NCBI GenBank assembly: GCA_022457155.1
Contig: JAJGOT010000358.1
Coordinates: forward strand, 787,501 to 851,500
Source: Cladopsammia gracilis
Lineage: Eukaryota; Cnidaria; Anthozoa; Scleractinia; Dendrophylliidae
Direction: 5' to 3'
DNA length: 64,000 nucleotides
How positions within the stretch are numbered: the stretch's first letter is position 1; every line of letters begins with the position of its first letter. Below the pieces are notes generated by a model. The model was given only the letters and a program-made list of their open reading frames with translations. It was not told the DNA's origin and made no database searches. The translations under genes were made by a program, and so were the position numbers. Positions 11,301 through 26,226 of this stretch are shown here, one piece after another.

Positions 11301-14300
11301 GCAAAAGTTTCGGCATTCACTGCTTGTTGTTTAAGAAATGGTGCGAGGCAAAATATTGTTGTTAGCCTTTTTATATTACTTAATGAAAGGTTGTATATCT
11401 CAATGAATTTTTTTCTCGAAACTGTGATTTGTTATCAATGTGTTGAATTACAAAACAGTTATAATGTTCAAGCTTGCACAATATTGACAAAGGCGCCACT
11501 TTCATTCATGAACTGTGTGATGTTGCAAGTTTCGCGCAGTAAAACATATGCAAGCTTTTTTTAAATAAAAGGCTTGGCTTGGATATTTTTTCTTCAAAGA
11601 CTTCAAACTGTGCTTTGTTATCAATGTTATCAATGTTAGGCGATATCACGCGCGCTTTCGCGCTATAATAGTTAAATATTATCGTTTTGCTTTTTATTAC
11701 CTTTAAAAGTCGGGCGTTGTAACATGTCTTACAACTGTTGTCAATATCGATGCTAAATGTCGTGCTGCCGTTGGAACGAAGTTTGTCAAACATCTGAAAA
11801 TTAACGAAGAAAGTTATGACGGAAAGAAAACACCAAAGTCAACAAATTCAATCGCTTTTTGCAATGAGTTACTTTCTAGAGATTCAAAACATAAACAAAC
11901 AACCGTAATAAAAATAATGGAAAAAATAATAAATTATAAATTTTAGGATAAGTGCGGTAAGCGCGATAAATAATGCTCACAGCGCCTTGCAATAACACGC
12001 TAACTCTAAAGTTAAAGTGCACCTAACCCCCAATTGTTTTTTTTGGCTTAATCAACTCTATGTACGTTGAAAAGTTGAATAGTTCAATATTTCATGTTTT
12101 TAACGTCGCGTTAGTGAGTTATAGAGATTTGAATTTACAAAATGCTAAGTAAATGACGTCAATTCGGGATTTTGCCATTATTTCTACGTCAATTAACAAT
12201 GCGCAGTATACAACTTAAGGAAAATCAATTTGAGAAATACTAAATATAAACTGTGGACAGTCAATTGATTCGTAAAAAAATATTCCTTGGAGGTAAAAAC
12301 AAGTAGTTGTATAATAAATGAATCCCGAATTGACGTCATCTAATTAGCATTTTGTAAATTCGAATCTCTATAACTCACTAACGCGACGTTAAAAACAAGA
12401 AATATTTAACTTTTCAACTTTTCAACCCACATGGAGTTGATAAAGCAAAAAAAAAAAAAAAAAAATGGGGGGGGGGGGGGGGGGCTGGTTAGGTGCACTT
12501 TAAAAGCCCAAGCTAAGTGAGGTTTACGTTTTACGAATCCGTCAATTATGGTGATAAACATTGGACCCCTGAAATAAGAACCTGTCAAGATCATCATGAT
12601 GTCTAAAGACCTGATATGGTGTTCAATGTTGTAAAAAGAAACTCGGGACCGTATAAAATGTCAGGACGATAACTTTTTGTGCTTCCATTAATCGGAAACA
12701 TCGAGCGAAAGATAAATTGCTAACGGGCAGATACATTCCTGAAAACTCTAGAAATGGGTCCCGAGACGCTCGAAAACCCTCGTAATCCATGATTTCGGTA
12801 CACTAAACAAAACGAGTAGCAAACAGCTCACTTCGAGTTAGACGAAATGTCGTCACACTTTATGGCCAGGCTGCCAGGTATGTTTAAACTAGATATGCGT
12901 GTTCGTAGGACCTTGCGAAGCTCAGGGAAGGGTGTTGACTGCAAAGTTTTGGGTTTGGGTTTCATGGCAACAATGGCACCAAAATTTGAAATTGAGACAT
13001 TCTCGTTCCCAGTCACTTTCATTTAACTTCTTGTTAGTGCCCTGTCTTCCTAAAATGAAATAAATGGGAACTGTTACTGGTCAGTATTGGGTTTTTAGGT
13101 GTGGCTATGAGACTGGGTAGGATCTGCTTCTCAATTCCCATAATCTATGTACTTGCTCGTATAAGGATATTGTGAGGAGATATGGGATGCTGATAACCGT
13201 TCCAATGATAAATGTCGAGCATTTTTTTTGATACTTCACAACAAACACATGCTCGGCCAATAATCCTCAGTTTGAGGGATGGCCGTATTGAAAAATAATA
13301 AAATAACAATAATAATGAGATCAACAATGGACAGATTGCGGCTAACTGAGGGGCCTTCATAAGCTGACGCCCGATCTTATTCTCCAAAGTGTATGTAAAG
13401 CGCCATGAAACAGGTGATATGTGCGCTATGTAAGTCGTTCATCTAACAGGAAGAACTATTCATTCATCGCACGTTCAACGTGGTTTACGTGGAACAATCA
13501 AACCATGTTGCCAGGGATTTATGGAAAGCTCGTAGTGATAGAAGATTAAATTATGAATATTCTACTGTTAAATTGTTTAAAAATAAGGAACGAAATCTTA
13601 CCACTTTGTTATTTTCAGTGTCAAAACTATATGTCCAGACTCTATAGGTGTACTTTGCGTTAAGCAGACAGTCCCCAGTTAGGTAAAACGTTGTGACATT
13701 GTTCAATACTTTTGTGAGTTGAACGTCGCCATTTAGACGGCCGGTTCCGTAGGCACTGTCCACGGCCAGTCGACGGAATGACGACAGTGGGTTATCTGCT
13801 TCCCACAGAGTAAGGAACTGGAAGGCTCTGACGAGTTTATAAAGTTCCATCAAGAACAACTCTTCCAATACTGAATATTCCCTGAGAAGCTTGTCTGTGA
13901 ATGACTTGCGGACATCGGTGGTTATAGGAGCATCTAATTGTGATAAAGGACAAGCAGGATTTAAAATTCATTTTTTAGTTTAACCCGGACGTTCAGGTTT
14001 TTCTCTGATTTTTTTAAGATCATTCATTGTCAGCTCATGTCATCTTCAGTAGCTGTTTTCTTATCCTCAAGACACATTTTGGTAACGTTTGGCAACAAAA
14101 CGTTGCTTTGGTGATAATATATTACGTCATAAGTAGCATAAGGTAAAGCCATGTTTGAATGAAAATACGTGTTTTCCCATTTTTTTCGGTGAAAAAGGGC
14201 TACCAAAAGCAGCAATTAAAATGTTTAACGGTAATGATAATTTACCAATTTCCACATTTCATTTCCCGACAAAATTTAATTTTTAACAATCTCTAAGGCC

Positions 14301-17300
14301 ATCTATTCTAGATAAAATATTTCCACAATATTGTAACACCGCAAAAACCCAGCGAAGGGGTTGTGAGTGTGGGCGCTTATTATATTTTGGGCTTTCAGGG
14401 TGGTGCTTATTCGTGATGGGCGTTTATTCTAAGGTAGGCGCCTTTTCCGATAAATGCGGTATTATACGACGGTTATAAATCGACCGGTTACTATACAAAG
14501 CATTATATTCGATGAAGCCTTTCATTACACCGATACTGGATTTACTTCGCCTGTCAGTGTAAAATCGGTATAAACAGCTGGATATTGATGAACGGTAGAA
14601 GGCGACGGCCGATCGTCGAAGAACACAATAATTCTTCCTACGTTTTTTTTAATATACATTTGATTTGTTTTGTTTGTTTTTGTCTTATGATGTGAAAATA
14701 TATCCAATAAAACGTATACGATCATATCTTATCATAAGTGAATTTAATCCAAGAGGGAAGAGAGTAACAAAGAGCGATCTCGGACAGTCTGAGAATGACG
14801 ACGAGGCTACAGAAAGACGCGATCGATAAATGTCACTTTATTCCACTTCAGCTCAGCGTGACTAGATACAATGTGGTTCTCCACGCTCGTCGCCTTATTT
14901 TTATGGTGTTTCTCAGTATATTCGCATTGCGCATCACTACTGGGCATGATTTCTGGAGCGATCAGTGAGCACACGAGCCCGCACACATTGCGAGCTAACT
15001 GATTTCCGTTTGAGTCGCTGCATTATTTTGTTTACAGCAAGTGTCGAGACCTGCTGCAAGATCGTTGTTATTGCACGAACAGGATTGTTATACGGTGTAG
15101 CGTTCTTCGTGCAGCTTGCAACCGGAAGTATGTCGCACAGGCACAAAGGGGTTTTAAAACCAAGACACACACATTGCTGTGAAGGGGGTGTTACAAAGCT
15201 GTACACGCCGCAATGCTCAGAAATGTGGCTGCAAGCGTTGCAAGAGTAGAGCCCAATTCTTCTTTCTGCAACGATTTGTCTCGCAACGATTTTTACCATT
15301 GCTGGGGGAGTTACATTAAAGGTTATCGTCCCGTACCTGGTGAACGGCTTGCATCAATTATTGCCTTTTTGGTGTCTTCAACTACTTTGATATCGTACAT
15401 GTCTCCCCCTATTTGGTTGTCGAGCTCCAAAAGTATCGCAATGAGATCGATACGAGCCGCTCCTACAGCGAAGAACGACTCTAGTTCCCCTTGAAGTTCT
15501 GCTATATCTTTGGCCATGGAGCTTTCAAATAGGCACACTAATTCGGCGGAAAGCTTTTCTTTCTTCATGTCGAGGTCCACCTAAATGCAGAGGAAAATAT
15601 CAGAAAATTTTAAGAGAGTGTATAGGTGTGTTTACAATACACCAGTGTATTAACACTATTTCAAAGGAGAATCTATCGATGAGGACATCTTGAGTAGGAA
15701 TTACTCAATGATATCCAACAAGATGCCACGTTGAATCTGGGGATGTTATAATGTGACAATCTAAATGCGGTAAATTTGAATCGGAAGCAAAAGAAAGATG
15801 AAGATAGATCCTTAAATGCTCTAAAAGTGTAAAAGTTATTTTGTTCCATCAATAAAGTTTTGGAATGGATCGGAATGACGGCTTTTCAAAGATGATTACG
15901 TAATTCCAATGTGACAGCCCAAGCGCGTAGTGCGACACGCGTGGTGTGTGACCAGAGTTGTGCTATTATTTAAAATACGCAACTTTATGAGAAACTTGAT
16001 TCATTTTACAACGAAGCAATACAGCAAAACGAATGCATTAAGTCACAATCCGTGTAAGAAGTAGGCAACCCAAATGCACGGGATGCAGAAAGGTGTGAAT
16101 TGTGCTATTGTTGAAACCGTCCACCTCATTGGCTAAAACATGAAAATCTACCATAACTTCATCAGGCAGCGCATTTATTTATCTCTAGTTTACTAATTGT
16201 TCCCTGTTAGTGAAAACTATTGTGATTTTTAATGCAACAAAAATTCTATGTGGGGAACATGGAAAATTAGAAGTCTTTCTTGGCCATCGTTTTAAAGTCT
16301 CACGATTGGATGAAATATTGCAACACAAAAGAAACATCGCTTTAAGGTGATTCTTCAGTATTGCACTGCGCATCCTGTACTGCGCATAACACACGTAATA
16401 GTCCTTTCATGGCAGCCAGTTGATAACAACACTCTATTTAGTGAACGGTTTTTAAAACACGCAGCTGGAAATTTAATTTTCTTACGAGTATTTTTCAAAA
16501 GGAGAATTACCATAATTTACAAGCAATGAGCGTGCGCGGTTGAGCAAAATGAGCGCGCGCACATTTCGGAGGATGGAATGTTTTTTATCAAAGGCCCGCA
16601 AGCTCGTTAGAAAATACGGCTGTCTTTTTCTCTCTAACGAGCATGGTGACCTATATTTTTTATTGCATCATTTTGATGTTAAATTAATGCTTTTTAAGTT
16701 AACAAAGTTAAAAAAAAAATTCCTCGACAGGAAAAAAAGATATCGCTAAAAACGTTCTCAAATCAGTTACTCGTGGGAGCAAATTGTTGACCTTGAAAAC
16801 ATGGACGCGAGGAACGTTTTGAGTCCGTGTCATTTGAAGTTGTGTAACTTTTTCATAAATTTTATTTTAAAGTGTTCCCATATGGTGGAGACTTTAACCT
16901 ATCAAGTTTTTTTGAAGAATTGTAAACTTTGCTTTCACGGGTTACCGGGAAAAGAAACATGAACCGATCAAATAATGACGTGCGTGATCGGTATTGCTAT
17001 AGGCATAAATGGGGCAACATTGGTCCATCATATCTCTTTACCGAGCATGGTGACCTATCTTTTTTATTGAATTTTTCGAAACAACTTATCGTAGGGAGCT
17101 GTTAGGGAAAATTTAAAAAAAATCGTTCGACAACTTTTATTTCTGAGGAATCACCTTAAAATAAAGTTTCAGTAAATTTTATTTCAAAACCATGTTGTCC
17201 ATAGGTTGACGTATTCTCAGTACGAAAATCTAAACAATCTTATTGGGGAAAGCGAAATGCAGCGGAACAATAGAGAATTGCCTACTTCTTACACGGATTG

Positions 17301-20300
17301 TTACTTAATAAACCATCTTATGTTAAAGAACCGACATGCCGTTTTATAAAGTAACTAACACTTTGAAATAAAAAATAAACAACAACAAAACAAATACAAG
17401 TGGGGTCGTACCTGCATCATCTCGGGCAGCAAAGCAATGTCGAGTGTATCGAAGTCCAACTCACTGCTATCAACTAGAGGCTTGTAGGCTTGGCCAAAAT
17501 TTAACCCTTCTTTAATAATTTCAGAATACTTCTCAAGCGATTTGAGACATATTTTACCAGACATGGAAGAGAAAATACCAAGAACCGCTGCCGCAGATGA
17601 CAGGGGGTCTTTTGATTGTGTAGCCATGGCAAATCCCACAAGACCTTCAAGAAGCGCCATAAAGTCATCTTGGTTGACGTTTCCCTTTTCGTCAACTTTA
17701 GTTAGCTCCTTCTGAATGTTTCGTTGTAAATCGTTCAGCTTAACTTCAAGCGTTCGAATGGCCTGTGGAATTAATTTAAAAACAATACAATAGAAAATGG
17801 TTTACTTGTATAAAGACAAGCAAAAATTATAGGTAAGTTTATTATAGTATGACGTTTCGGAGAGGGGTTTACTACCAAACCAACTAAACCCTTGGAATTG
17901 TCATAAATATAATAATCATTATTAGTAAATTTTTACCTCTCGATAATGATTTTCTAGATTTCCGATTGGTCCCACAGCTGCCGATCTGAGTCGTTATTGG
18001 TTAATTTGCCCAAATATGGAAAAATGATGACGAATTACGCTAAAAAAATTGTTTTTCTCGTCGCGGAAAAAATGGCACGTGCGCGTGGCACGTGCACGTG
18101 CGGGCAAATCTTGCCTCGTCCGCAGTATCTATTTTACACGAAAATTAATTTTAAAACATGTAAACTGCATAAAACAAACCTCTAGACGAGCCTTTTTTTC
18201 GCTTTGTGCTACACGCATGTCTTCAACTAGTCGTTTCCTTTCTCCCTCCAATTTGATAGAATATGTTTTTGCAACATTGGTTGTCAACTGTAGAGAACAA
18301 CAAAAACAAAATTAACAAAGTTTTCTATAAATTATTCTCGTTTCCTGTCTTTGGAGAACTAGTTTTGCGAATGGCGTTATGGGTACCTTCAAGGAACAAT
18401 AACGCCCAAATGTCTTTAACCAAAGCAAAACTTATTGTTTAAATTAATCTTAACTGTAATTAATATTAAATGTAACTGAAACAAATTTCATTTTGCAAAC
18501 TACAATAACAAATCATTTACATGTATTTAAACCCGATAAAATTTAAAGCTTGACGTCTTGTGAGGTCGTGAACAAGTTAATTACCAATTATAAAATAACG
18601 AGTAAATATAAAGAATATCGGATGAGTCTTAAGCCTAATTTGCCTGGGGGTGGGCACAAAGTGCCAGCGCTAACTTTCAACATTCATAACTTCCTTAATG
18701 TATTCAAACGCCATCAGACTTTGTCACCTTTGCTATAAATTATCTCACAACAATTTGGTATGACATTTTGTTGATCACATGACTTGATGTTTCCATAGCA
18801 ACAATATTTTGACAGCCATGATTTTTTGTAATTTGCATATTTTCTACTTTTGAATGAAGAAAAACAATGTTTATTGATTTAACTTTTACATTTTTACTTC
18901 ATTTTGTTTTAATTTTAAGAACGGTATACATAACTAATATATGAGCTTAAACGGAAATCTTTCCGGCTGAAAAGTGCAAAATGACGGAGGTTTTATCGCT
19001 CGAACCAAAGCAAATTTCCCACCGAAATGTTTACTAGATTCCAATCTTTCCAAAACCGAGTGTGGATGTTGACATTGCGCCTGTTAAAATGAGTTAGAAC
19101 GCTTAAAGCGATGTCCGCGCGGTCGAACTCCATACAAGCCTTTATACGAAATTGCTCACTTCAAGGTAAAAATGACGGTACTTTTTTTAAAAAAGTTATT
19201 AAAATATTCTAACGTTTCTAGTTAAATTAATAACCATATTACTGGAATCCGAGTTATTTTTATCATGTTACAAAAGCAAAAATTGAATCAAGATTGCAAG
19301 AAAAATGCTAAAACAATGTATTACAAGAAAGTTTTTGTTTAAACGTTTATCTATGCATAAAATATATGGCATCGAAACTCTCCCGGCACTTTAGAAAAAA
19401 AAAATCACGAATTTTAGTGGGTATTGGTTAAATGCTGCTGAAGTATAAATATTGAAAGTCCGCGCGGTCATTTTCCTCCCCCCTCTCCCCATTAGTTTTA
19501 GTTTAAAAGGGTTAAACTATCTATAGAAAGGGATGTAAGAAAGAGTGTTGTCGTATGAAATGGATAAGGACAAACTTTGTTATGTAAAGTAAATAACACA
19601 CCCTAAAACTACCACCCCCTCCTAAGAAACGCACTCCCTTATTCTTAAATGAGTGAAAGGGTATTATTTAATTACTGACCTGTTGGAAATTGCCCGTTAC
19701 TATCGTGGCGGAGATTATCTCGTTAAATGTTATTTCATAACTTTTCGCGTCGTCCTTGTCTTTCTCAACAGCAGATAAAATATTTTCCCACGTGTTCCGA
19801 GGAAAGAACAATATATTGTTTCCAAAAATATCATGCCCTCCTTCCAAGAAACGAAGCTTCCTGCTGACATCTAAAATAAAGTTAAAAACGTTTTTCTTTT
19901 TAATGGATTTTTAATGTTGAAAGTGAAAGGTTTCAGTTAAATGGTGACACTTGTTATCGTGAACTTGAGGAGATGCCTACCCCCTGTGCTTTTTTGCTTC
20001 CACATTTATTATTTTCTATTGTACCTTGCTAATATTTTGTTTTATGGCTGTTTGTTGACAACTAACCTTCCCAAATTTGTTCCACATCACTTCTTTCTAT
20101 CGTCAAGTCACGTATAAACTCTAACGCGTCTATCCCATTTGGATCATTGCGGTTGCCTAGCAACAAATCTTCAGCTTCTCGTTCCATAATGAAGAGAAGT
20201 TCCTTCGGGAACCCTTCTTTATCTACCGCATCTAATTTTCCGGATTGAACAAGGGAATCATCCACCAGACCATCCTGTCCTTTGACAGAAAGAGCTGAAA

Positions 20301-23300
20301 ACCAAAAAAAAAACTGCTTAGTCATCCAAAGGGTATTTTTTCGAGATTTTACGTTTCTTCTAGATAACTGTTAAAGTGCACATGAAGTGAAATTTCACTA
20401 CCACTTTTTTGATAATCTGAAAATAGGTTAAAAAAACCATTATGATGGGTAAATAAGTCATTTAAAGTGGCGAGAACATATTTTAACAAGCGACGCAATT
20501 TGGGCATATTAGACAAGGACCTGCGCTCTAGTGACATCAAAAGTGAGAAATAACTGAGAGCGTCACCTGTTTTACAGTGGAGTTTTGGTAACTTGTGGAA
20601 GGATTGTTTCTATTAAATATGTTCGAAAGTGGCGCGTATTTTAGTCGTTCCCTTCTTCGCCAGGTTTTGATGTGATCGAGCACACGAATGACGTCATAAA
20701 ATCCATTGTTTGTACCGGTTTGGCCGCGCTCAAAATGTTGCAAATTTCAGGCCCCGACAGGACTTTTCAAACATCTAAAAATAGTGGATCCTCTTCACGC
20801 AAAAGGGAAAAACGACTGAATATGAAATGAAGGTGATATAAACAAAATAAAACCCTAAAAATAACGATAGTGAAATTTCACGTCATGTGTACTTTAATGT
20901 AGAAAACAACTTTTGGAAGTGAATGTTTAGCCGATACTGGGACTCAAATATTTACTGTAAAATACGTACCGCAGAATTGACCAATCATAGAGTGTGCACT
21001 AACTGAGAGATATAATAAAGTCATAAACAGAACAATGCAAATGTGTTTTTGTATTCCTGCAAACGAACATCTAGCTCCAGAAACTTGGTTTCGTCTAATG
21101 ATTTCAAAAGCATGTTCCCACTAGATCATATTTAACAATTATTGGATGAGATTGAGCATGATAGCGATAATTATCAAGGCCAAAGTTTGTGTTATCTGCC
21201 GAAGCCGAAGGCTGAGGCGGATAACACGAACTGAGGCCTTGATAATTATCGCTATCATGCGAAAACCGAATCCAATAATTGTTTTATTATGCATATTCCT
21301 GAGCCGCACTTGTAAAGACAAGAGCGCGCACAAAAAAGTGATCAATGCACAGCAGACAAACTATTGTCTGTAGGTATGAAGCTTCGACGGCGCCGAAACA
21401 TGCGAACTCGTGGGAAGCTTCCTCCTTTCTCAACTCCAGCACCTGAATATTAACGTAGGACTTTACCGAGACGACGGACTAGCCATTACTAACGCTTCAC
21501 CCAGAGACACAGAGAACACCAAGAAAGAAATATGCCGCATCTTTAATAATAACGGACTACGCATCACCATAGAAGCTAACAAACAAATCATTAACTTCCT
21601 AGACGTCACATTTAACCTCAACCAAAGCACCTATCATCCCTTTACTTAAACGAACACTAAACTTCAATACGTCCACCGCGAGAGCAATCACCCGCCCATC
21701 ACTGCAAAGAACATTCCCGCCGGCATCAACAAACGCCTTTCATCCCTATCTTCCGACAAAGCATCCTTTGGCCAAGCCGTCCCACCATACCAGAAAGCAC
21801 TCGACGAAAGCGGCTACCAATACACGCTGAACCTCCAACAACAAACAGTCGGAAAAACAGACAACGCAACAACATCATCTAGTATAACCCCCTATTTAGC
21901 AAAAACACCAGCACCAACATCGGATACAAGTTCCTCGCCCTAATAGACAAGCACTTCCCTAAAGATCACAAGCTCCGAAAAATCTTCGACCACAACACCA
22001 TAAAAATAAGTTACAGCTGCATGAATAACACCAAACAGATAATTGATAACCATAATAAGCAGATTCTAAAGTCATCCACGCAAGCCAACGACGCCGCCAC
22101 AGCTAACTCTAATACCACTCAAGACAAGAAGACATGCAACTGCCGACAAAAGAACACATGCCCACTCGACGGAAACTGCCTACAATCATCAGTCATCTAC
22201 CAAGCTACAGTCACGCGCAACGACAACAACACAACAGAAACATACATCGGACTCACGGAAAACGACTTCAAAACAAGATACCGAAACCACACCGCATCAT
22301 TCCGCCACTCTAAACACAGAAACTCAACTGAACTAAGCAAGTACATCTGGACTCTCAAAGACAACAACATCGAACACTATATTTCATGGCGCATCCTGTC
22401 TTCGCATTCACCGTACAACAGCTCAAGCAAAAGATGCAACCTCTGCCTAAAGGAAAAATTTCTAATCATTTGCCGACCGAAACTTTCTACACTTAACCGG
22501 AAACGCAATGAACTCGTGTCTTCTTGCCGCCACAGAAACAAAGCCCTTCTACGCAACAGCTGAACTGTTAAACTTCGCGCCGCATAGATTTGTTATTGTT
22601 ATTATGTAAATTATTTTGTATATAAGAAGCAATGGTAAAGAATATTCTTATTGAATCCCCTGATGAGTGGGCAACCACGAAACAGACTTGTCGGGATGAA
22701 AGCGTAGTTTATTTGTTTCTTTCCTCCATAAACATAAAATTCAATGTCTGTAGGTATGACGTAACAGAAACAGAAAGCAATAATTAGCTGCGTGCTTATA
22801 GCCAATCAAAATCGAGCTAAAGATACCAATGTATAATAATTATGATTACAACTATGATTATTATCATGATCGTTAAAACGTTAGTGGGAACCATGCTATA
22901 CTGTAAAATTTAGCGAGATAACAACCTTTTAACACAACATGTTATAACTCCTTCAACGCAAAATATAGCAACTATTTTGCCAGATGGTTACCACATTACT
23001 TTCATTACAACAGCCATCAGCACAGCCTTAGCTATCATCCTTGGAAAACCAATACAACATGCTGTAATAGGCACGTGACACCATGCCAAACACCGTGCAA
23101 AAGAGGCAAATCCACAAAACCGGTTTCTGGTACCTTTACTGCGCCTTTCAATAACATGCGGAATTTGAAATTCAAATCTCCACCAACAGTTGCGTTATTC
23201 CCTGCCGTCAATCATAATTATACGAAAGCCAAGGGACCATGTAAAAAGAAACGAACAAAATGGATCGAAATCTGCCAATCACTAATGCACGGACGTGACC

Positions 23301-25832
23301 TTTTGACCTCATTGAAGTGAAGATCTGTTTCCTGAGAGGTAAGGTAAGATGATTGACGGCAGTGTAAAACGCAACTGTTGGTGGAAATTTGAATTTCAAA
23401 TTCCGCATGTTATTGAAAGGCGCAGTAATTCAAATGATCAATTCCATTAATTTTACATGGGATTACATTCACCGGGCGTTGAGTACGGCTACTTCCTTGC
23501 TGTATTATTGTATAGCTACACATTACTCTATTTTAGTTCTTAACGGAAATTATTTTTATCTTACTTGATCCTGGCGCTCCATTCTGCCCTGGTGATCCGG
23601 GAGCAGCTCGGTGAGATCCCGCAGCTCGGCACACTTTCTGAGTTCCACCGTGGCCCCATGGATTATTACCAGGTTTCTCTTTAACTTTGCAGATTTTTCC
23701 CCATCCTCCCTCGCCCCCGGCACCACCTGGATTTGAATAATACATTTTGCGCTATTTTTTGTGTGTGAATAACATGGATTCACGACGGACATGTTGGTGA
23801 CTAGAACAAAGAAATTTTTGTATCCTTTACGAATAATAACCTAATTATACAGACGCTCTTTATTGTTTCTCGCCACCAACATGGCCACAGAGAAAAAAAA
23901 AATTGTTAAGCGCGATTTTTTTTCATGGCCTTGCTGGAATTTTAGGCAAAGATTTTACTAGTTCATCTTGTGATTTTTTTAAAAAAAGAAATTAAAGACG
24001 TTGAATTTTTTGCACTGAGAATTACATATGGCGAGGCGCATTCTACTAAGAGCCTTAAAAAAGAAAACAACGAAACAAAGACAACTAGTCAAAAAGAACG
24101 GAATGTGATTATGTCTCTTCTAAAGGCTGGTTCTCATATAATCGTCCCGGTCGTCCCGGTCGTCCGAGTCGCTTCAAAAAGTGCACGGACGACGGGACGA
24201 TTATATGAGAACACTTCTGAGACGATCCGGGACGATCGCAAACGACCCGGACGACTGGGACGATCGCGGTCGCTTGGATAGAACTGTGTTCTGTCCGGAC
24301 GACTGGGACGATCGTAAATAATCGGGGACGATCATATGAGAACTACTCTCAGGCGACCCGGACGACTGAGGCGATCGAAGCGCCCCAAATCTACGCCAGA
24401 ATGCAGTATTATTGCCCAAAACATGTTGTCGGACACAGTTTACGACCGCACTATTGACGTTCGAGACGACCGGGACGATCATATGAGAACCCAAATCGCT
24501 TGAGTCGTCCCGATCGTCTGAGTCGTTTGCAAAAAACTTTTGAAACGACTCGGACGACCGGGACGATTATATGAGAACCAGCCTTAACAAATATCTTTGC
24601 AGACACTGCCTTTTAATATAGCATTTCTTGTTACATGGAAGCCTTTCTGTGTCTAAGCTCACATTAGCCTGGGGGAGGACTAACTTTCAACATGCACAAC
24701 AATTAACAATATTTCAATTAAGCGTTCTGTATTGACTTAGATAACGTTTGAGTCAATTTGGATGGTTTCTGAGGTTTTGAAGAAATCCAAGATGGCGGCT
24801 GTGCAGCGCTAATGACGTAATTCCACAACACACGGCATGATCTTTTCATTTTCTGAACCGCAAAGAACACTTTTGGACAGATCATAAGCTCTTACAGTTC
24901 CTTTGTCGTAGCTTTTATAATTTAAAGTTACGAAGGCCAGTGGGGGGCGGGGGGTGAGGATAGCCGACAATGTGCTCTCCCCCTCCCCCAGGCTCAGGAA
25001 ATCTCATAACCGCAGATCAAATAGGGATAATGCAAGTCCCATCGAAAAAAAAAAAACGAAGCTATGATGATCGCATTACAAGCTTCATAGGTATAATACC
25101 GTATCTTCTTAAATAATCTTTATCGTTATTTAACCACGGTAAAATTCATCAGGTGTATAAAATATCTAATTAAAATGTTAATGTTTTTAAAGGAACCGTT
25201 TACAGATGTGCGAAATTCGTTTTTGAGATTCCGTTTGCCGGACATTTTGGGGAAGGCTATTCCATAGGTAAGCACGTATGTAGCGAAAACTGTTTCGAAG
25301 ATAGTTTTTACGTGGTAAAGCAACAGCAAGTTTTTGGCGGAATCACGCAGAGAGTACAAAGTTACATCTTTCCGATTTACAAATCTGGAACGTAAATACT
25401 TCATTATGGTATGACTGGAAATCGTCCAAAACTGATCGACTGCAAAATTCTCATTGCCATATTTTTTTTTAATAAAGGAGGCAACATTGCTGAGTCTTTA
25501 CTTACCTTTTCCCCCTTCTCCATTTTTAGCCGGCTCGGCTCCTAATCCCGCGCACGATTTGAATATAACTTTTCCTCTCAACTTGCTGGATCGAAGATTT
25601 ACTGACCGAGCGTTTCCACCTTTTCCTATAAATAATTCAATGTGTTAACGATGATATTACAAAAATATGGTAACTATAAATCGTAATCGCAGGCTCCTAA
25701 CAGCCAACCCGTGAACAAGAAACGCTTATGCATTACGCAATATTGCGGTAAGCCAATGTTTTCACACTGACACGGTATATATATATATACACCCGTTTGC
25801 AAAAAAATGACATTTTTAAAAAATAGAAATAG

Positions 25833-25882
<50 letters not shown>

Positions 25883-26153
25883 CTATTGTGTTCGCATCAC
25901 AAATGTGATGACAGGCGGTAGATACCTTTTTCACAGTAACTTCAATACCCTTTGCCAAGTGTTCATTACAGCCGGCGTCCGTTAATCTGCACCATTGTTC
26001 ACGGAAAACATTATTGAATTATTTTACAGATTAAATTATTCAATGCCTGAATATAAACAAATGAGTCGCGGACAATTTATTAACTCGAGCCTTTGCTTCT
26101 TTTGAGGCATTGCGGATAGCAACGATCTTCGTTGGAGACTGTGAAGCAAAAAA

Positions 26154-26226
<73 letters not shown>

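Noticed and set aside
12832..13022. Open - strand stretch ([20 protein letters not shown] and on) with a GTGAGC donor, as an extra exon
   Set aside because: It ends in a phase that does not fit the next exon (11793), while exons 13602 and 11701 join in frame without it. It also has no good acceptor after the upstream stop.
14937..15299. Overlapping open frames on both strands
   Set aside because: No start context, splice phase or family match supports either one.
16540..16749. 69-codon basic open frame
   Set aside because: Lies inside a TTAA-flanked non-autonomous element with no homologue that I recognise.
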